A DNA stretch of 64,000 nucleotides, taken from positions 186,001 to 250,000 of the forward strand of contig NZ_HG992750.1 of the NCBI RefSeq assembly GCF_905175385.1, written 5' to 3'. The translations under genes were made by a program, and so were the position numbers. The notes beneath the pieces were generated by a model. The model saw nothing but the letters and a program-made list of their open reading frames with translations. It made no database searches and had not been told where the DNA came from. Within the stretch, counting starts at the first letter, position 1. The number at the start of each line of letters is the position of its first letter. Of this stretch, positions 55,334 through 63,112 are shown piece after piece. Origin of the DNA: Vibrio sp. B1FLJ16 (GTDB lineage: Bacteria; Pseudomonadota; Gammaproteobacteria; Enterobacterales; Vibrionaceae).

Positions 55334-55372
55334 ATTGGTTGGAATCACTAAGATATAGCGATTCTAACCAAT
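55334..55372. repeat. Palindrome A before the RND operon
   Basis: Arms ATTGGTTGGAATC and GATTCTAACCAAT (13 bp, one G-T pair) around a 13-base centre. Confidence 0.65.
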
Positions 55373-55471
55373 ACATAACTACCCCAGTAAACTTACCATC
55401 ATTAACTTATTGAAATGAAAGAGTTTAGTTTGTGGCATGTTGTTTGCGTGTAAAAAGTGGAAGTAAAGTAA

Positions 55472-55589
55472 CGCTACTTGCGAAGTGAGTTAAACATTTG
55501 TTAATTTTATGAGCTTTTCAGGATAATTCTTCGCGGTTTATGGTCGTAATTATCCGTAAGCGTTGCTTTCTAACTTAGCCCAAGTAGCG
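55472..55589. repeat. Long imperfect inverted repeat B
   Basis: Outer arms CGCTACTTG/CAAGTAGCG, middle AGTTA/TAACT and inner GGATAATT/AATTATCC (55521-55555) form a 118-base nested hairpin. Confidence 0.6.
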
Positions 55590-55649
55590 ATCATGGCTTA
55601 GCCGCTTTTGTTATTTGGCGAAGAACACAATGGTCTATTTCAGATGCAA

Positions 55650-55694
55650 TACCAATCTGGATAAGTGGATTACCTATAAATTATTCAGATTGGG
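55650..55694. repeat. Palindrome C before the RND operon
   Basis: CCAATCTG/CAGATTGG arms continue as ATAA/TTAT past one mismatch. It lies about 130 bases before the adaptor gene. Confidence 0.6.
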
Positions 55695-55825
55695 ATAACT
55701 ACCTCACCGTTTGCTCATGGAAGTAACGGCCGGACTGATGGAACTTGATGCCTCAACAGTGGCTTTGAGTACCGGTAGTCAGCCGTGAGAAAAACAGTGA
55801 ATAAAAAAATAAAAAGGATTTTTTG

Positions 55826-56983
55826 ATGTTATCAAAACCCGTGTTACGTTGGCTTTTACCGTTTGTTGTTGCTGGTGGCTCTTATGCCGGGTACGCTGCA
55901 ATAGCAGCGACAGCACCAGAAAAAGAGTCGGTCAAAGACCCAATCACAGAACCTACCGTTCAAGCCTCTTCTCTATTTCCTACCGATCATAAAGTGGTAA
56001 TTACCAGCCACGGTGAATTGGTTCCTTTTGAGAAAACACATCTTTCTGCGCAAGTTAGTGGTGAAGTTATTAGCTGGCATGAGAACTTTGTTACCGGTGG
56101 TATTGTTAAGCGTGGTGAAGTGTTATTCACCATTGAAAGTGATAACTACGAAGCTGCGGTACTCCAGGCGGAAGCCGCATTGGCCAGTGCTCGTGCTGAA
56201 CTGATCGAGGAACAAGCAAAAGCGGAAGTTGCCAAGCGTCAGGCAAAGAAGTTAAGTGATAAGCAAGTCACTGATTTGTACCTGCGTAAACCGCATGTGC
56301 TGAGTGCCCAGGCGCAAGTAAAGTCCGCTCAGGCAGCTCTGAAACGCGCCAAACGTGATCTGGAAAACTGCAAAGTGGTTGCTCCGTATGATGCGCTGGT
56401 TGTGGAACGCGATATCGGTGTTGGCCAGTACATCACGTCCGGCTCTCGCGTCGCCACTCTTAACAATATAGAAGTCGCAGAAATTCATGTCCCAATAGCG
56501 GGTTTTGATAGTGCATTTTTGCCGCAATCTATGCAAGACCTTAAAGCAACCGTGACTCAGCAAGGCATTCTGTCAACAACTCGCGAAGGTAAAGTCGTTC
56601 GCGACCTGGGGATGATTGATAGCGCGACCCGAATGATCAACATGGTCATTCAGGTTGAAGATCCTTACGGCATCGATCAAGAGAAACCGCCAATCAAGTT
56701 TGGCTCTTTTGTTGAAGTCAGCTTTGTTGGTAAGGAGCTCAAACACATTTATCGTCTCCCTCAGGAGCTGGTTAAAAACCGCACTGTCTGGGTGGTGAAT
56801 GATGACAATGAACTACAGCCACGAACGGTGACAGTACTTCGGGCTGAAGGTGAGTTCATGCTGGTGGCCGATGGTCTAGAGCAGAGTGACAAACTGGTTC
56901 TGACTCTGCCTGAATACCCGCAAAAAGGCATGGCGGTGCAAATCGCAAAAAAGAGTGACGACTCCGAAACCGTCGTACAGTAA
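55826..56983 (+). CDS. RND efflux periplasmic adaptor
   Basis: 385 residues. A hydrophobic N-terminus (LRWLLPFVVAGGSYAGYAAI), then lipoyl halves (LSAQVSGEVISWHENFVTGG; VVAPYDALVVERDIGVGQYI), a short helical hairpin (about 105-175), beta-barrel and membrane-proximal domains: a membrane fusion protein of the HlyD/AcrA type. AAGGA precedes ATG 55826. It works with the pump encoded 13 bases downstream and an outer membrane channel encoded elsewhere. Confidence 0.88.
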   Translation: MLSKPVLRWLLPFVVAGGSYAGYAAIAATAPEKESVKDPITEPTVQASSLFPTDHKVVITSHGELVPFEKTHLSAQVSGEVISWHENFVTGGIVKRGEVLFTIESDNYEAAVLQAEAALASARAELIEEQAKAEVAKRQAKKLSDKQVTDLYLRKPHVLSAQAQVKSAQAALKRAKRDLENCKVVAPYDALVVERDIGVGQYITSGSRVATLNNIEVAEIHVPIAGFDSAFLPQSMQDLKATVTQQGILSTTREGKVVRDLGMIDSATRMINMVIQVEDPYGIDQEKPPIKFGSFVEVSFVGKELKHIYRLPQELVKNRTVWVVNDDNELQPRTVTVLRAEGEFMLVADGLEQSDKLVLTLPEYPQKGMAVQIAKKSDDSETVVQ

Positions 56984-56996
56984 GTAGGAGTTAGTC

Positions 56997-59900
56997 ATGG
57001 AAGATACTAATCAAAAGGGCTTAATTGCTTATTTTGCTAATAACCCTGTAGCCGCAAACCTGCTGATGGTGTTCATCATCATCATGGGTATCGTGAGCTA
57101 CCTGTTTATTCAAAGGCAGATGTTTCCTAACGTTGAAGTAAACTACATTGACGTACGAGCAACCTACCCAGGAGCATCGCCGCAAGAAATAGAAGAAAGC
57201 ATCCTGGTTAAAGTCGAAGAGTCGATCAAAGACGTTACCGGGCTCAAAAAAGTCGTTTCGCGAGCCTCCCGTGGTAGTGCATATGTCTCCATCGAAGTGG
57301 ATGTGAATGCTGACATTAAACGAGTTCTCGATGATGTTAACCAGCGTATTGATACGTTATCTAATTTGCCTGCGGGCATGGAGCCAATCAACGTCTATCA
57401 GGTTGAGTGGCGTCAGGACGTTATCGAAATGGGGCTTGTTGGCGACAGGCCACTAGAAGAGCTGAAACCGATTGCCAAGCAAATTGAAGATGAGCTTCTG
57501 CAGTTAAAAAACGTCATGCTGGTGTATTTGAGTGCGCCTGAAGAAGAGATCGCGATTGAAGTCGATCCTCTTGTTCTTCGTAAGTATGATCTTACTTTAA
57601 ATGATGTCAGCGATGCTATTCGTCGTTACTCCGCGAACTATTCTGCCGGTGAAGTAAAAACAAATTCCGGAATGATTGCGGTACGCATTGAGAACCAGTA
57701 TTACCACGGAGATGAGTTCAGAAATATTCCAGTAAAGCTTGGTGCTAACGGCGCAAAAGTTTTGCTGCAGGATATAGCGACTATTAAAGATGGTTTTACC
57801 GAACAAGAGCGTTACTTTGAGTACTCTGGACAAAACGCAATTTACATGTCGGTAGAAGCGACGCGCGACCAAAATATTATTCCCGTCGCGGAGTCAGTTC
57901 ATAAGTACATTGAAGCAAAAAACAAAACATTACCGAGTGATGTTCAGCTCAAGGTTCTGGTGGACATGACTTATTACCTGAATGGCCGCCTGGACATGAT
58001 GCTGAAAAACCTGTTACAGGGTGCTGCGCTGGTCGCCATCATGTTGACGATCTTCTTACGGTTCCGATTGGCTATGTGGGTAATGATTGGTTTACCGGTC
58101 TGTTTCCTCGGCGCGGTAATGCTCATGCCTGCTTTGGGAATCACAGTGAACATCGTTTCGCTATTCGCCTTTATTATGGTGCTGGGTATCGTCGTTGATG
58201 ATGCCATTGTCATGGGTGAAAGTGCTTACAGCGAAATAGAAGAAAAAGGCGGTGGTGTCGACAACGTTGTTCGTGGCGTCAAGCGCGTAGCAACACCAGC
58301 AACATTTGGTGTGTTGACGACCATTGCTGTATTTGCTCCTTTCTTACTTTCTAGTGGTATTGATAGTGCATTCTTCTACGGTATCGCGGGCGTCGTGATT
58401 TTATGTTTAATCTTCAGTCTGATTGAATCGAAGTTAATCCTTCCTGCTCACCTTGCACATACCAACTTTAAACCAATCAAGCCTGGTGGCTGGCGTGATC
58501 GCTTTAATCAACGCTTTTTTGGTTTCGTAAATGGCACGTATCGTAACTTAGTAACCAAGTGTACACACTGGCGCTGGACTGTTTTCGCCGTATTCTGTGG
58601 TTTACTGGCTATCAGCGCGGCTTTGGTTAACTCGAACTATGTTCGCGTTATCCCGAACCCGAAAGTACCGACGGATTACCCGGCTATCACCATTGAAATG
58701 AATGATACCGTATCGAGCGAACAAACCATTGAAGCACTCAAAACTATTGAGCGCGTAATGCAGGAAGTCGAATCTCAAACCATTGAAGAGCATGGTCAGG
58801 GAATGATTCGCGACGTGCTTTCTTACAACCGAAGCCGTACCGAAGGTCGCGTGTTGGTTCCTCTAGTCGATGAGGATCTGCGTCCTTTCAATACCTTTGA
58901 ACTTGCACGACGCTGGCGTGAAGCTATGCCGACTATTCCCGGGATGAAGAGCATTAAGATTCGCGAACAAAGCGCGGGTGGCGGTGACAGGGACGAGTTC
59001 GGCTATCTACTATTTGGCTCAAATATCAATGAGCTGAATGAAGCAGGCCGTTACCTGATTGATCGCTTACAGCAGCAGGAAGGTCTTTACGATATATCCT
59101 CTTCCATTGACTCTGGTAGCAAAGAAGTACTTCTGTCCCTTGCACCTGTAGCTTACGATCTCGGTTTGGATCTCACCATGATTGCGCAGCAAGTCGGCGG
59201 CAGTTTTTATGGCGGGGAAGCACAGCGTATTATCCGTGACGGTGAAGAAATTAAGGTTATGGTGCGTTATCCTCAGCTAACGCGTGAAGCTTTCTCATCT
59301 CTGCGCTATGCCGTAATTACAACGCCAGCGGGCAAGAAAGTTATGCTGGGTGATGTTGTGCAGATCAATGAGCAACCAGGTGTGAGCACCATTCGCCGTG
59401 AGGGTGGTTATCAAACCGTGTATGTATACGGTTCTATTGACGAAGAGCTTATCGAGCCAGAAGAAGTGGTGAAAATCATTGATGATAGCATCTTGCCTGA
59501 TATGAAGACGCAGTATCCAAGTGTTAAGACTGAGCTAGGTGGTGATATTGAAGAACAAGCCGCTCAGCGTAACGAACAGATTCTGTTCTTTATTGCCGGT
59601 ATGATCATCGTTTACATCCTGCTCGCGGTTCCTCTGAAGAGTTACACACAGCCATTGATTGTGATGTCCGTAATTCCATTCAGCTTAACTGGCGCGATTT
59701 GGGGGCATTTCTGGCTGGGGTTAGACATCAGTATGATGTCGACATTTGGTCTTATTGCTGCTGCGGGCGTGGTCATCAATGACTCGCTTGTTATGACAGA
59801 CTATGTAAACCAAGTCAGAGAAAAAGGTATGGGCATCAAGCAAGCGGTTGTTGAGGCCGGGTGCGCGCGCTTCCGAGCGATTACCCTAACATCAATTACT

Positions 59901-60155
59901 ACGTTTGCTGGCGTTCTGCCGATTATGTTTGAGACAAGTTTACAGGCTCGCTTCGTTATTCCGATGGCGGTGGCTTTAGGCTTTGCTGTTTTGTATGCGA
60001 CGGTACTGACGTTAGTCTTAGTCCCATGCCTGTACTTGATGCTTGAGGATATTAAGAATATTTTCAGAGCGATAAAACGTTTCTTCGCTCGTTTTATCGG
60101 TCGGTTCAGAAAGCAGAGTGAGGGAACTGAAGTTTGTGTAAATGCATCGAACTAA
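56997..60155 (+). CDS. RND-family efflux pump, inner membrane permease
   Basis: 1052 residues, the length of AcrB-type pumps. Twelve helices with two large periplasmic loops. In TM4 the proton-relay pair is seen in LGIVVDDAIVMGE. N-terminal FANNPVAANLLMVFIIIMGIVSYLFIQ and the later VVINDSLVMTDYVNQ are typical of the broader AcrB/MdtB-like clade found in marine Gammaproteobacteria. Substrates unknown. A terminator follows at 60176-60204. No outer membrane factor in the operon. Confidence 0.92.
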   Translation: MEDTNQKGLIAYFANNPVAANLLMVFIIIMGIVSYLFIQRQMFPNVEVNYIDVRATYPGASPQEIEESILVKVEESIKDVTGLKKVVSRASRGSAYVSIEVDVNADIKRVLDDVNQRIDTLSNLPAGMEPINVYQVEWRQDVIEMGLVGDRPLEELKPIAKQIEDELLQLKNVMLVYLSAPEEEIAIEVDPLVLRKYDLTLNDVSDAIRRYSANYSAGEVKTNSGMIAVRIENQYYHGDEFRNIPVKLGANGAKVLLQDIATIKDGFTEQERYFEYSGQNAIYMSVEATRDQNIIPVAESVHKYIEAKNKTLPSDVQLKVLVDMTYYLNGRLDMMLKNLLQGAALVAIMLTIFLRFRLAMWVMIGLPVCFLGAVMLMPALGITVNIVSLFAFIMVLGIVVDDAIVMGESAYSEIEEKGGGVDNVVRGVKRVATPATFGVLTTIAVFAPFLLSSGIDSAFFYGIAGVVILCLIFSLIESKLILPAHLAHTNFKPIKPGGWRDRFNQRFFGFVNGTYRNLVTKCTHWRWTVFAVFCGLLAISAALVNSNYVRVIPNPKVPTDYPAITIEMNDTVSSEQTIEALKTIERVMQEVESQTIEEHGQGMIRDVLSYNRSRTEGRVLVPLVDEDLRPFNTFELARRWREAMPTIPGMKSIKIREQSAGGGDRDEFGYLLFGSNINELNEAGRYLIDRLQQQEGLYDISSSIDSGSKEVLLSLAPVAYDLGLDLTMIAQQVGGSFYGGEAQRIIRDGEEIKVMVRYPQLTREAFSSLRYAVITTPAGKKVMLGDVVQINEQPGVSTIRREGGYQTVYVYGSIDEELIEPEEVVKIIDDSILPDMKTQYPSVKTELGGDIEEQAAQRNEQILFFIAGMIIVYILLAVPLKSYTQPLIVMSVIPFSLTGAIWGHFWLGLDISMMSTFGLIAAAGVVINDSLVMTDYVNQVREKGMGIKQAVVEAGCARFRAITLTSITTFAGVLPIMFETSLQARFVIPMAVALGFAVLYATVLTLVLVPCLYLMLEDIKNIFRAIKRFFARFIGRFRKQSEGTEVCVNASN

Positions 60156-60175
60156 AGTAGATATAACCTGAGTTT

Positions 60176-60204
60176 AAAAAGCAGCCTTTCGGCTGCTTTT
60201 TTTG
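60176..60204 (+). terminator. Terminator of the RND operon
   Basis: AAAAAGCAGCC/GGCTGCTTTTTTT with a 4-base loop. Confidence 0.93.
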
Positions 60205-60451
60205 TTCGAACGGGAAGCAACAGTAAAAGTTAATTAGAGGCTACCTGACACATAATTTCTTCGAATAATATGAGGAGATAAATAGCTTTGGTTAATTTAA
60301 CACTCAGTGTGCGAAATTTACCTCTGACTTGCTTATAAAGAAAATGCCCATCCACATAAGTTATTGATTATAAAAGAATTAAAACTTGGCATCCTACGTG
60401 CAATATATAAAGCGTACCCTAACTAAACTGCTAATCGTCAAGGAGCTTGCT

Positions 60452-60718
60452 ATGAAAAGCGTATTTCTTTCTACTCTGGGTCTTATTGCTGTAATGTCAT
60501 CACCAATCGCTGCTGCTAACACTTTAGACAAGGAAGAGTGGAGCTCAGATTTACGTCAGGATTTTTCTGAGATGAAGCAAGAAGCGATAATAGATATTCA
60601 GCAGATGAACATAGATGATATCGAAGCGCAAGACGCACGAATCGTGAAACGTATAAAAGAAGAACAGGCACAACTGGTAAAGATCCTGTGTCAAAAAACA
60701 AATGTGACTAAATCATAA
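60452..60718 (+). CDS. Small periplasmic protein of unknown function
   Basis: 88 residues. Signal peptide (MKSVFLSTLGLIAVMSSPIAAA-NT), then a single predicted long helix rich in Asp/Glu/Gln/Lys (EEWSSDLRQDFSEMKQEAII ...) with one late Cys. Excellent ribosome site (AAGGAGCTTGCT) and a following terminator. No family recognised. Confidence 0.7.
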   Translation: MKSVFLSTLGLIAVMSSPIAAANTLDKEEWSSDLRQDFSEMKQEAIIDIQQMNIDDIEAQDARIVKRIKEEQAQLVKILCQKTNVTKS

Positions 60719-60786
60719 CGCCTGATTCACTTCTAAAACGAGAGCGGCGCTAGTTAGCAGTCGGCGTTGCCTTTGTTACTCTACTT

Positions 60787-60811
60787 GCCAGCTTTAGTAG
60801 CTGGCTTTTTT
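60787..60811 (+). terminator. Terminator after the small periplasmic gene
   Basis: GCCAGCT/AGCTGGC and TTTTTT. Confidence 0.92.
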
Positions 60812-60836
60812 GTGTCCGTTTGAAAATTTCAGACAG

Positions 60837-60995
60837 AAAAATGCCCACAAAGAACTACCTTTGTGGGCGAAATAAAGGGCACCAAATTGGGTGTCTATTC
60901 ATTATGGAGATGGTCGAATATCCTTATCAAACTGACAATAGCTTGGTGAGAGGCTTACCACCAGCGCGACCAACTGAGCTAAAGTTAACATTGCT
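60837..60995 (-). ncRNA. Candidate non-coding RNA with tRNA-like 5' part
   Basis: On the minus strand the transcript would read TTAGCTCAGTTGGTCGCGCT, a clear match to the D-arm of many tRNAs, then an anticodon-like stem GGTG/CACC. It continues through degenerate sequence to GCCCACAAAG/CTTTGTGGGC (60868-60843) and ATTTTT, a perfect terminator. The T-arm is not convincing (weak stem around TTCGACC) and the acceptor stem does not close, so I read it as a decayed tRNA gene or a tRNA-derived RNA, not a functional tRNA. Confidence 0.5.
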
Positions 60996-61403
60996 GTAAC
61001 GATTGTGAAAATGTTAATTTTTCAATCAATGATTTCATTATTGTTACTTTTCAATGTCATTTTGTTGCAGATGTGTTTTGCGTGTGCGGGAAATATGTTT
61101 TTAAAAGCCTACTAAGTACCATTCCAGCACTACCCAATTTTTAATACTTAGATATGAGAAACTGACCTGCCACATACGGCATTTTGAATCTTTTTTATTG
61201 CGGAAAATGGATGAGGTGCATTCGGATTTGTTGTGTTTACCTATAGTAAACCGAGGGGAAAACGTCAGGTTTTTTTACATTAAATCAAAGAGTTAAGTAT
61301 AACTATTTGATTTTATTTGGTTTATTTGTTGGTGTAATTCTTGCTTTTATATGGATGAATGATCATGGTGTGATTATTCTTTGTTTGTTAAGGAGTTACA
61401 TTA

Positions 61404-62108
61404 ATGATAAAAAAACTTTTGGTTGTATCTATTCTTGGTTCCTCTGCTTTATTTGCTACTCAAACAAATGCTGGTCTTGTTATTGATAAAATAGCCGATG
61501 CAGTACCTTACTATTCACTAACGAGTGTCATCTCAGGAACCTATAGCAATACACAGGTAACGAATACCGATAATATCTTTGGCTGGACAGGAGCGAACGT
61601 ACGATTCGATTCTACTAATACTGGTCCATACAATCTTTCCTTTACCTACCTTGGTTCTGAATCGAGTAAATACAACTTTTTATTCGAATATGAATCACCT
61701 TTAATCGACAACCCTATAGTGTTGAGTGAATCTAATAGCATTGGAGATAGTGTTACCGAAACGTTCTATCACAATGATGAAGAGTATTTACCATTTGGCT
61801 TCGGTTGTGACCTCTTCTGCGGGGTGTTTAATGGGTATAACGCTGATGTTGAGGAAAACTTTTTCTTAGGCTTCGATGTGAACGACTTAAGCACTGCTTA
61901 CCTGTTCTTTAATGATGGCGGCGCTGGCGAAGACGCAGATTTCGATGACTTTGTTGTTGCTGTCACGGTTGAAGGCCAGGGTACAAACCCGTTTGGTTTC
62001 GAATCGCCAGTTGCGGTGCCAGAACCTTCCTCGCTGGCAATATTAGGCTTTGGGTTGTTCGGTGCAGGGTTGTTACGTCGCAGGCAAAGTAAGAAGTATT
62101 CAGACTAA
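61404..62108 (+). CDS. PEP-CTERM sorting-domain protein
   Basis: 234 residues. Signal peptide (MIKKLLVVSILGSSALFATQ..NAG), an Asp/Asn/Ser-rich secreted domain with GEDADFDDFVVAVTV, and a C-terminal sorting tail: VPEPSSLAILGFGLFGAGLLRRRQS, i.e. PEP motif, one helix, Arg cluster. Such proteins are processed by exosortase/EpsH systems tied to exopolysaccharide, but no exosortase is in this window. AAGGAG precedes the ATG. Confidence 0.88.
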   Translation: MIKKLLVVSILGSSALFATQTNAGLVIDKIADAVPYYSLTSVISGTYSNTQVTNTDNIFGWTGANVRFDSTNTGPYNLSFTYLGSESSKYNFLFEYESPLIDNPIVLSESNSIGDSVTETFYHNDEEYLPFGFGCDLFCGVFNGYNADVEENFFLGFDVNDLSTAYLFFNDGGAGEDADFDDFVVAVTVEGQGTNPFGFESPVAVPEPSSLAILGFGLFGAGLLRRRQSKKYSD

Positions 62109-62149
62109 CTTACAGGCTTTACTCCCGATACACTTTCTCACCTTAACTA

Positions 62150-62179
62150 AAAAGAGCAGCTTTTATCGTTGCTCTTTTA
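62150..62179. terminator. Bidirectional terminator
   Basis: AAAAGAGCAGC/GTTGCTCTTTT between the convergent PEP-CTERM and HAD genes. Confidence 0.85.
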
Positions 62180-62211
62180 CAGTCTTCTCCATAACGGTCA
62201 ATAACTCTTAA

Positions 62212-62871
62212 TTAATCCCAACTTAGCACCGTCCAGTTTGGCTGATTCGAATGCTCTTTCAAGCGGGGGCATGGGTTGACCAAATAGGCAAAGTCCGCGC
62301 GCTGGCAGAGCGGTAAATCATTGATGGAATCAGTATAGAAATGGATTTCTGAGTATGATTCTGGCTGTGCCTCTAACCATTGTTGCAGTCTGGTGACCTT
62401 TCCTTCTCTGTAGCTTGGAATCCCGGAGATTTCAGCACTGTAACTACCTTGTTGTTCAACTAAGTCGATCCCGAGGGCCGTTGGAATTCCAAGACGTTGA
62501 CCAACTGCTTCAACTAAGAAAGTCACGCTAGCGGAAATGATCACCATATCGATGCCATCGCGAGTGAGTTGCTCAATCAAAGTTATGGATTGCCTAAATT
62601 GTTTAGGAAGAATTTGCTTGTCTACACATTCCGTAACCAGTGTTTTTACTTGCTCAACAGGAATGTCAGACAGCGGCGCCATAGAAAACGTAAGGTAATC
62701 TTCCATATCCATTTTGCCTTCAGCATAGAGTTTCATCAGACGTTGGTCTTCTTCAATGAAGTTAGGCTCCGTTGCTATGCCTTTCTCCACCAAAAATTCA
62801 TTCCAAATCATCGCGCAGTCAGCGTTGATTAAGGTTTCATCCATATCAAACACGTACAAAGGTTTGGACAT
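62212..62871 (-). CDS. HAD-IB family phosphatase
   Basis: 219 residues. Motif I FDMDETLINADC, motif II VIISASVTFLVEAVG, motif III-IV Lys (YREGKVTRL) and DSINDLPL. The IB cap (30-90) relates it to SerB-type phosphatases, but the cap lacks the Glu/Arg pattern needed for phosphoserine, so the substrate is uncertain. Single gene. Confidence 0.85.
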   Translation of the reverse strand: MSKPLYVFDMDETLINADCAMIWNEFLVEKGIATEPNFIEEDQRLMKLYAEGKMDMEDYLTFSMAPLSDIPVEQVKTLVTECVDKQILPKQFRQSITLIEQLTRDGIDMVIISASVTFLVEAVGQRLGIPTALGIDLVEQQGSYSAEISGIPSYREGKVTRLQQWLEAQPESYSEIHFYTDSINDLPLCQRADFAYLVNPCPRLKEHSNQPNWTVLSWD

Positions 62872-63067
62872 TTTATGCTCTCACTGATTGAATTTTATTT
62901 ATGTCAAAGAGTAGCTTGAGGTGTCTGCTACTCCTTTGATAGTGACCCAGAATTACATTAATGCAAAGCTCGTAGTTCGGCTTTTCTTCTGAGACCGGCC
63001 TCATGATATCTTAGGAGAGGAATATGACAATTTAGAGTAGACAATTAGAAACGGAGAAGTAAGAAAC

Positions 63068-63098
63068 TCCCGATAATGGATATACCATTACCGAGAGT
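63068..63098 (-). terminator. Terminator of the BCCT transporter gene
   Basis: On the minus strand CTCTCGGTAATGG/CCATTATCGGGAG (13-bp stem with two imperfect pairs) and TTTCTT. Confidence 0.7.
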
Positions 63099-63112
63099 CA
63101 TAGTTCGAGTGA

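Larger units (their letters stand above)
55105..55825. other. Gene-free region with stacked inverted repeats
   Basis: About 720 bases between the PLD-like gene and the RND operon, both pointing away. It holds at least three inverted-repeat structures (listed below) and the RND promoter. No convincing ORF, only a 23-codon frame without a ribosome site. Confidence 0.6.
60719..61403. other. Gene-free region with tRNA-like relic and minus-strand terminator
   Basis: 685 bases. It begins with the terminator of the small periplasmic gene and a second, oppositely oriented terminator, then the tRNA-like stretch. From 61000 to 61403 I see only AT-rich sequence and the promoter region of the PEP-CTERM gene. 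Confidence 0.5.

Noticed and set aside
55717..55788. A 23-codon ORF (MEVTAGLMELDASTVALSTG...) in the RND leader
   Set aside because: No ribosome site, no regulatory-peptide pattern such as codon runs, and no attenuator hairpin after it.
60945..60990. An intact tRNA gene on the minus strand
   Set aside because: Only the D-arm and a short anticodon-like stem match. Acceptor stem, T-arm and CCA end are not found at proper distances.
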